Below, one piece after another: positions 59,901-64,000 of a stretch of DNA of 64,000 nucleotides. Below the pieces are notes generated by a model that worked only from the letters and a program-made list of their open reading frames with translations, was not told where the DNA came from and ran no database searches. Positions within the stretch are counted from its first letter, which is position 1, and the number at the start of each line of letters is the position of its first letter. The DNA lies in assembly GCF_002245695.1 (NCBI RefSeq), contig NZ_NOII01000001.1, positions 1,178,001-1,242,000 on the forward strand. Direction: 5' to 3'. Position numbers and translations under genes: made by a program. Source of the stretch: Fictibacillus aquaticus. Its GTDB lineage: Bacteria > Bacillota > Bacilli > Bacillales > Fictibacillaceae.

Positions 59901-59975
59901 TATTACAAGCGTTAATACAACAAGCAGCCACATCGCTGCTTTATTTTTAAAAGACCATTTCGTAAACCATGTCAT
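56964..59975 (-). CDS. swrC: RND efflux transporter, SwrC/YerP-like
   Basis: 1003 aa, SD GGAAGGAG. It has 12 TM segments in two halves with two large extracytoplasmic loops. The proton-relay Asp pair is in GRLVDDSIVVIES. It is close in layout to B. subtilis SwrC (YerP), which exports surfactin and gives lipopeptide resistance. No membrane-fusion or outer-membrane partner is next to it, as expected for a Gram-positive RND pump. Substrate inferred from the homolog. Confidence 0.9.
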   Translation of the reverse strand: MTWFTKWSFKNKAAMWLLVVLTLVIGTVSYMKLPLEFFPEAELKQITITTMGQGYDASAMLNSVTKPVEKAAESIEGKSEVLSTTGNGFSKVDVLFDAKTDMSKAKAGLNEALADVKLPAGMSKPYVLLLKSSMIPVSQVSVAFEDGMTKENTEAIKEKVVPALEKVKGAAGASMIGNSSTQVSVQLDQKKLAEKGIPVHAVMNLLQGKNYTAAVSEETLDGKASNIKVVGQIDGISELEKLSVVPNVQLKDIASVKTDNGSAGITRINGEEAILVRVMKEGGYNSVTIGKDIEKTVSDLNKEVDGLKAEVVWSNSDQVVTSLNSMLKEVGLGALFATLVILLFLRNLRTTFITIVSIPLSLGLTVFLLWQSGITLNVMTLGGVAVAVGRLVDDSIVVIESIFRKAQKGIKLNREMVTNATKEVSGAITSSTLTTVAVFLPLGIVSGSLQDFLLPFALTVTYALLSSLLVAITVVPVMSAALLKNEKLPEQKEPVRYVKLLAWSLNHKWVALTVAIVLFVGSIGLFSAMPQGAMNASDASLVDVNMKYPAGTPISEVQEKALQLESFLVKQKEAKTVLTMQGNSEDGAKYGQVGSETEVTYSVIMEKGSDVQHFIDEVKKEKSRYSDADFSVTAISMTGGGSSDVTVDLAGANIEDLNIAANKVLDKVKDIDGVEKVSSNQEETKPSYEIKVNPSSATAQEVAGQLQMLLNPMPIGTVNLDGKEANVVMETDFKPSSQRDLENIMVSAGGKVIPMSQVATFVKTEEASMLFQRDGEQYVRVTLQIDPDKLSAIKKDIEKVKTQLELPDGVEMNVGGATETQEKENADMMTTMLASIGLVYLIMVLTFKTLRAPLAILFSLPLAAVGAVLGLLITKTTVETTAMIGGLMLIGIVVTNAIVLIERVKQNEKSMTIRESLLEAGAARMRPILMTAIATVCAMLPLVFKSADMGSIVSKGLAIVVIGGLTVSTLLTLVIIPVVYELLHFRKSKRQRKVAEQNRGIVA

Positions 59976-60061
59976 GATGGTTCACTCCTTCCAACTTTTT
60001 TCTACGTCCTTATGTTATGAAATAAAAGTCATATGAAGGAGTGCCTGCAGTCATATGATGA

Positions 60062-60116
60062 GGCATGAGTTCAAGTATGATAGACGGCATGAGTTCAAGT
60101 ATGATAGACGGCATGA
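60062..60116. repeat. 24-bp tandem direct repeat (2.3 copies)
   Basis: GGCATGAGTTCAAGTATGAT-AGAC occurs exactly at 60062-60085 and 60086-60109, and its first 7 bp again at 60110. It lies between swrC and the DUF3817 gene. Confidence 0.9.
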
Positions 60117-60117
60117 A

Positions 60118-60150
60118 AAAAGCTCTGCCATATGAAATGACAGAGCTTTT
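60118..60150. terminator. Terminator of the DUF3817 gene
   Basis: AAAAGCTCTG/CAGAGCTTTT stem, T-rich on the minus strand (TTTTTTC), 6 nt past the stop at 60157. Confidence 0.85.
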
Positions 60151-60156
60151 GTGTAA

Positions 60157-60447
60157 TTAATTCTTTTTTAAATACTTCGCATCAAAGAAAAAAGGCCCGA
60201 ACGGGATGACTGATGCAGCCATCGCGAGGATCACACGAAACACTGGCCATCTTTTCACAAGCCAGACGTGCAGGATCGCTGCGATATACAAGACGAAAAG
60301 TACTCCGTGCAGCATACCTACTATCGTAACCGCCATCGGCATATCAGCCAGATATTTTAGCGGCATCGCGATGACAAGCAGCACGATAAACGATAGACCT
60401 TCAAGATTTCCGACAACCCGAAGCCGTTCTATAGGTGAATTTAACAT
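60157..60447 (-). CDS. DUF3817 membrane protein
   Basis: 96 aa, three predicted TM helices, SD TGGAGGG. The sequence LRVVGNLEGLSFIVLLVIAM and GMLHGVLFVLYIAAI is typical of the DUF3817 family of small integral membrane proteins, found in many bacteria next to transporters. Function unknown. Confidence 0.85.
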   Translation of the reverse strand: MLNSPIERLRVVGNLEGLSFIVLLVIAMPLKYLADMPMAVTIVGMLHGVLFVLYIAAILHVWLVKRWPVFRVILAMAASVIPFGPFFFDAKYLKKN

Positions 60448-60532
60448 TTATAATCCCTCCAGTTTCCAATACTCACTGTTATCTATTGTAATGGATAGGA
60501 GACAAGATATACTTTTCATATTTGAACATTCA

Positions 60533-60793
60533 TTAAACTTTTTCAACAAAATGCACATTCAGCCATATGCCTGCTGCCAAATAGGCTAGTAATATGACGA
60601 TTCCAAGCCAGAATGGAATGACTTTCTGTGACGCACTTTCGATCTTTTGTATGAAAAAGATAAGGATAATAAATAATCCCGCGAGTACGAAATACTTCCA
60701 AATTGTCTGGCCCGTCACTAGTTCGATTAAAACAGCTCCAAACATGATCAGTGCAAAACCGAGCATAAAGTGGATGACAAAGCTCAGCTTCAT
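60533..60793 (-). CDS. 86-aa membrane protein, coupled to the upstream small gene
   Basis: The start is ATG at 60793, overlapping the TGA of the upstream gene (CGATGA). A longer reading to 60901 would overlap that gene by ~110 bp in another frame and lacks an SD. Three TM segments (VIHFMLGFALIMFGAVLIEL and others). Family not recognised. Confidence 0.7.
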   Translation of the reverse strand: MKLSFVIHFMLGFALIMFGAVLIELVTGQTIWKYFVLAGLFIILIFFIQKIESASQKVIPFWLGIVILLAYLAAGIWLNVHFVEKV

Positions 60794-60978
60794 CGGTATC
60801 TGTCTTGCTCGAGCAAATTTTGTATAGATGCTAGATACCGGATCATCTCCTCCTGCTGCCTCAGCTGGCGGTCTGAGTTTCGTTTCAATCCGTTCATCCA
60901 TTTCACGACAAAAACAATGCAGCCAAGCAGCAGCAAAAGATATACTATAGGAAACAGCGAAAGTACAGCTTCCAACAC
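60790..60978 (-). CDS. 62-aa membrane protein with charged C-terminal helix
   Basis: GTG start at 60978 behind AAAGGGAG. One TM (PIVYLLLLLGCIVFVVKWM) and a basic/acidic helix (DRQLRQQEEMIRYLASIQNL). Overlaps the next gene by 4 bp. Resembles the small single-TM proteins common in Bacillus operons; function unknown. Confidence 0.7.
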   Translation of the reverse strand: MLEAVLSLFPIVYLLLLLGCIVFVVKWMNGLKRNSDRQLRQQEEMIRYLASIQNLLEQDRYR

Positions 60979-61067
60979 GACACTCCCTTTACAATTAAAC
61001 CAGTCTTTTTATGGTATTCTCCACTAAAATAACATCCCCTTTATTTTCGCGGAAAGTGGTGATATAG

Positions 61068-61253
61068 ATGACAGATTTTCATTGCTGCGCAACGTGTGTT
61101 AACTTCTTGGCTCAAAAGACACCTGCAGGCATGCGCTACTATTGCGTCCGGCTGAAGTATGAAACTAAGCCACAGTACAAATTCAACTGCTGGGAGCCAA
61201 AAGATCAGGTTAAACAGCTGATGAACAAAAAAAATAAAGGAAGCGAGGCTTGA
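61068..61253 (+). CDS. 61-aa Cys-rich protein (possible zinc-binding)
   Basis: The sequence has Cys at FHCCATCVNF, YYCVRLKYET and FNCWEPK, a CC-x2-C...C...C pattern that suggests a small metal-binding knuckle. SD GGAAAGTGGTG. Similar short proteins are frequent in Bacillaceae (from memory); no function known. Terminator follows. Confidence 0.75.
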   Translation: MTDFHCCATCVNFLAQKTPAGMRYYCVRLKYETKPQYKFNCWEPKDQVKQLMNKKNKGSEA

Positions 61254-61267
61254 GCCCCGCTTCCTTT
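61236..61267. terminator. Bidirectional terminator
   Basis: AAAGGAAGCG/CGCTTCCTTT stem with GGCT/AGCC inner pairs between convergent small genes. Confidence 0.85.
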
Positions 61268-61427
61268 ATTCTTCGTCACTGCGCTTTTTGTTCTTTTCCT
61301 TCTGATCGACTGCACCGTCGTTGAACATATCGTTTATTTGCTCGTGCGTCTTTTCCACACCTGAGTCGTTGTCCTTGCGCTCAGGCTTATAATTTTTATC
61401 ATCAACATCTTTCTTTTTCTCGCTCAT
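61266..61427 (-). CDS. 53-aa highly charged protein
   Basis: ATG at 61427 with SD AGGAGGG. It is almost entirely Lys/Asp/Glu/Asn (MSEKKKDVDDKNYKPERKDN ... KKRSDEE), likely disordered and cytosolic. Function unknown. Confidence 0.7.
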   Translation of the reverse strand: MSEKKKDVDDKNYKPERKDNDSGVEKTHEQINDMFNDGAVDQKEKNKKRSDEE

Positions 61428-61493
61428 GTATATCCCTCCTGTGTGTTTATCTACATGTATCATGTTTACCACAACAGGATTCTTTTAAACGGA

Positions 61494-63263
61494 TTACCGA
61501 TGAGTGTGTTTTTTCTTTTTGAAATCAATACCGATTGCAGCACCATTCCGGCTGGAGTCCGCTACACCTTTAAACGTTCCTTTTTCATGATCGATCTCGA
61601 TGCTCTGCACGTTGCCGATCGGTCCGGATTGATCTGTAAAGCCGTGCCCGAGCTGCTGCAATTTTTGCAATGTCTCTGTCGGAATACCCTCTTCCTTCAT
61701 ATAAGAAGTTGTTTTGGGTGTATAAATTCTTGGCTCCTCGACAGCGGCCTTTAGCTCCATGTCGTATTCAATTTTATGAAGGATTGTCTGCAAAACTGAT
61801 GTGATAATAGTCGGTCCGCCCGGCGAACCTACGGTCAGCACCGGTTTATTATCTTTATACACAATGGTTGGCGTCATGCTCGAAAGCGGACGTTTGTTTG
61901 GCTGAACTTCATTCGCACCTCCTGGAACCGCATCAAAATCAGTCAGCTCGTTGTTTAGCATAAATCCGTATCCAGGCACCATGATGCCTGTGCCAAATAC
62001 CATCTCAATGGTTGTCGTATAAGAAACCACATTTCCCCATTTATCAGCTACTGTAAAGTGAGTGGTCTGTCCGATTTTCTTATCGTCTTTTTTCTCTTTT
62101 TGGTCATAGTTAGCTGAACCGTTTTCGTATTTCCAAGGATCGCCCGCTTTTACGTCTTTGTTCATTGAATTGAGCGAAATCAGCGACTGCCGTTCTTTAA
62201 TATAGTCAGGATGCAGCAAGCCTTTGACCGGCACATCTACAAATTCAGGATCACCTGCATAAACGGCGCGATCCGCATATGACAAATGCATCGCTTCTGA
62301 CAGCAGATGATATTTCTCCCATGAACGGACATCGTATTGCGAGAGGTTATAGCTGTCGAGCGTCTTAAGCATCTGGAGCAGGAACACTCCTCCCGAACTT
62401 GGCGGCGGCATACTGGCAATCTCGTAGCCTTGGTAATCCCCCCAGATCGGCTTGTCTGTCGTTGTCTTGTATCGTTTCAGATCATCAGCCGTCATCGAAC
62501 CGCCGAAATCCTGTACGGTATCTGCCACAGCAGTTGCAATCTTACCATTATAAAAAGCCTTCTCTCCGTCTTTCTTAATTAACTTGAACGTCTTAGCAAG
62601 ATCTTTCTGAACGAGAATCTCACCCTCTTTTATCGGTTCCCCATTCTTTAAAAACACATCGCCGGCAGCACTGCGCACAAGTTTGTTTTTATTGTCAGCG
62701 ATCGCTTTCGCCAGAACTGAATCAATCGGGAAACCCTTGTCCGCTAACTTAATTGAAGGCTTGATCAGCTTGTCCATCGGTACCGTACCCCATTTGTCGA
62801 GTGCCGCATCAAGACCTTTCAGCGTACCCGGGACACCGACGGCTTTTCCGTCAGTATGGCGCTTGTCAAACGGTATAGGGTTTCCGTGTTCATCTAAAAA
62901 CATATCAGGTTTCGCTCCTGCTGGTGCCCTCTCACGGCTGTTAATGATGGACGTCTCCTTCGTTTTCGCGTCATATACCATCATAAAGCCGCCGCCTCCA
63001 ATGCCGGACATCATCGGTTCCACGACATTCAAAGCAAACTGAATCGCAACAGCCGCATCTATGGCGTTTCCGCCTTTCTTAAGCACGTCGGCCCCTATTT
63101 CAGAAGCGAGCGGATGTGCAGACGAAACCATCCCATCCTTGCCAACAGCCACCTGTGAATATTCTTTCTGCTTCTTCGCTTCCGCAGGCTGCGCCAGACT
63201 TGTCCCTGTAACGAGCGATAAACTGAAAACCAAAGCCATAATTATTCTTAATGTCTTATTCAT
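61494..63263 (-). CDS. ggt: Secreted gamma-glutamyltranspeptidase
   Basis: 589 aa from ATG at 63263 behind AGGAGGAG. Signal peptide (IIMALVFSLSLVTGTSLAQPAEA). The autoprocessing/catalytic Thr is in KIGQTTHFTVAD, and the large-subunit segments GKDGMVSSAHPLASEIG and GIGGGGFMMVYD and small-subunit RPLSSMTPTIV are intact. It hydrolyses or transfers gamma-glutamyl groups of glutathione and poly-gamma-glutamate outside the cell. The coding sequence contains a palindromic repeat core (62779-62791), read WGTVP. Confidence 0.93.
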   Translation of the reverse strand: MNKTLRIIMALVFSLSLVTGTSLAQPAEAKKQKEYSQVAVGKDGMVSSAHPLASEIGADVLKKGGNAIDAAVAIQFALNVVEPMMSGIGGGGFMMVYDAKTKETSIINSRERAPAGAKPDMFLDEHGNPIPFDKRHTDGKAVGVPGTLKGLDAALDKWGTVPMDKLIKPSIKLADKGFPIDSVLAKAIADNKNKLVRSAAGDVFLKNGEPIKEGEILVQKDLAKTFKLIKKDGEKAFYNGKIATAVADTVQDFGGSMTADDLKRYKTTTDKPIWGDYQGYEIASMPPPSSGGVFLLQMLKTLDSYNLSQYDVRSWEKYHLLSEAMHLSYADRAVYAGDPEFVDVPVKGLLHPDYIKERQSLISLNSMNKDVKAGDPWKYENGSANYDQKEKKDDKKIGQTTHFTVADKWGNVVSYTTTIEMVFGTGIMVPGYGFMLNNELTDFDAVPGGANEVQPNKRPLSSMTPTIVYKDNKPVLTVGSPGGPTIITSVLQTILHKIEYDMELKAAVEEPRIYTPKTTSYMKEEGIPTETLQKLQQLGHGFTDQSGPIGNVQSIEIDHEKGTFKGVADSSRNGAAIGIDFKKKKHTHR

Positions 63264-63414
63264 ATGTCTCCTCCTGCCGTCAAATTTTGTCATCTTGTCT
63301 TATTTTATGAAGAGATGAAAACGAATCACAAGTTTAAATGTTTAATTGTCTGAATTTTGAATCAATACTACCATTTGGTGAATGTTCTTCTGTGAGGTTG
63401 TGCCTAAATAAAAT

Positions 63415-63482
63415 GGGGGTACGGTACCATTTGCACAATATGCTGCTATAACAGCATATAAGTGCTATGGTACCGTACCCCC
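63415..63482. repeat. Hairpin repeat element (copy 4), possibly a terminator
   Basis: A perfect 16-bp inverted repeat (63415-63430 and 63467-63482) with nested inner stems GCAC/GTGC and ATATGCTG/CAGCATAT around a 6-nt loop. It starts 9 bp after the Mn catalase stop; on the minus strand ATTTTATTT follows, so it may end that transcript. Confidence 0.85.
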
Positions 63483-63490
63483 CACAAGTA

Positions 63491-64000
63491 TTAGACCTGC
63501 TCCCTCGGAGAGATGCCTGCGTTTTGCTGCAGACGTCTTGCAATCTGCATAAAGTCTTCCTGAGAGATTCCTGGAGCAAACTCTTCAGGAATTTCCGGCA
63601 GATCTGGTATTGGGCCGCCTTTTGGCGTTCCGATAACAACCTCAAGGTCTTGACCGTTCTCAGGGTTCTGGCCATGCCAGATCCAGGCAACATCTTGATA
63701 GTATTTATCACTGAACGTGTAAAGCTTGTTGTTGATTCCCTGTGCTTCAAACTTTCTAGCTGTCTCAAATGCCGCATTGCTTAAGTTTGGAACTGGCAGC
63801 ATCTTTTTAATATCAACACCTGTCGCCATCTCGATCGCTTTGGCATATGCCAGAACGTGAACACCGCCGCGCACAAGCAAATAACCGATCATCTCGCGTG
63901 CAACGGGGTTGTCTGTCATTTCATAAACTCTCATCTTATGTGTCCGTGCACCGCACTCCAAGAAGAAGTTATGCAGTAGATCAAGCACTAAGTTCCCGCT
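63491..64000 (-). CDS. Manganese catalase (partial, 5' end outside window)
   Basis: About 170 C-terminal residues in frame with the window edge (SGNLVLDLLHNFFLECGART then HKMRVYEMTDNPVAREMIGY). Conserved di-Mn ligand regions EMTDNPVAREMIGYLLVRGGVH are visible. It is close to B. subtilis YdbD/KatN-type Mn catalases, which decompose hydrogen peroxide, and to spore-coat-associated CotJC relatives. N-terminal ~100 residues lie beyond base 64000. Confidence 0.9.
   Translation of the reverse strand, partial: SGNLVLDLLHNFFLECGARTHKMRVYEMTDNPVAREMIGYLLVRGGVHVLAYAKAIEMATGVDIKKMLPVPNLSNAAFETARKFEAQGINNKLYTFSDKYYQDVAWIWHGQNPENGQDLEVVIGTPKGGPIPDLPEIPEEFAPGISQEDFMQIARRLQQNAGISPREQV

Noticed and set aside
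60793-60901. Longer N-terminus for the 86-aa membrane protein
   Set aside because: It would overlap the upstream SD-supported gene by ~110 bp; the ATG overlapping that gene's TGA explains the layout better.
61428-61472. Sigma-B-like promoter before the 53-aa charged protein
   Set aside because: GTTTAA is present further upstream but the -10 (GGTAAA) matches the consensus at only three of six positions.

Overview
The window looks like one contiguous stretch of chromosome from an endospore-forming Bacillaceae bacterium (Bacillus/Fictibacillus-like; genus not proven). The evidence is Bacillus-type ribosome binding sites, frequent GTG/TTG starts, many intrinsic terminators and Bacillus-type gene sets: TPP-controlled thiXYZ, BioY behind a BirA-like operator, citR/citA, ppaC, AlkD, SwrC-type RND pump, Ggt, Mn catalase and a perfect Bacillus SOS box. 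No rRNA, tRNA, prophage, IS transposase or CRISPR array was seen.

Layout. 1-8.7 kb: 5' part of helD, a 49-aa gene behind a sigma-B-like promoter, an OmpR-type two-component pair next to a secreted protein with six 28-residue repeats, a large secreted nuclease and alkD. 8.7-13.6 kb: TPP riboswitch, pyrimidine-precursor ABC transporter, a coupled TatD-like hydrolase and an arginase-family protein. 13.7-23.3 kb: OppA-type lipoprotein, a MocR regulator lacking its PLP lysine, small metabolic proteins, and an ABC-2 export operon with its own ArsR-type regulator and apparent operator. 23.4-30.6 kb: unknown Cys protein, a candidate small RNA, aldehyde dehydrogenase, ppaC, topB, hydrolase. 30.6-40 kb: bioY, lipid kinase, MFS carrier, citR/citA, an Smr-less MutS2, and a rod-like RNA that looks like 6S RNA. 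40-43.3 kb: paiB, an SOS-controlled two-peptide operon facing a 28-aa membrane peptide, and a Lys/His/Tyr/Ser-rich peptide next to a Hanks-type kinase. 43.3-50.2 kb: PepSY protein, a sigma-W-type promoter driving a Gly-rich membrane protein, and two NarL-type two-component systems. 50.2-64 kb: MerR/acyl-CoA dehydrogenase unit, DDAH, maa, YqcI/YcgG, a degenerate CPBP protein, racemase, RND pump, small proteins, ggt and the 3' part of a Mn catalase.

Two dispersed repeat families stand out. One is three arrays of five short units spaced 20 or 20/21 bp (8.8, 29.6 and 52.4 kb). The other is an 11-bp odd palindrome GGTACCGTACC that forms the ends of about 60-70 bp hairpin elements (5.2, 42.9, 48.2 and 63.4 kb) and also occurs singly, including inside coding genes. 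Other leads are the SOS micro-operon, the kinase/peptide pair, the two candidate RNAs and several visible operators (sigma-B, sigma-W, LexA, BirA, ArsR-type, MerR-type, MocR-type). All assignments come from reading the sequence; no database search was possible.
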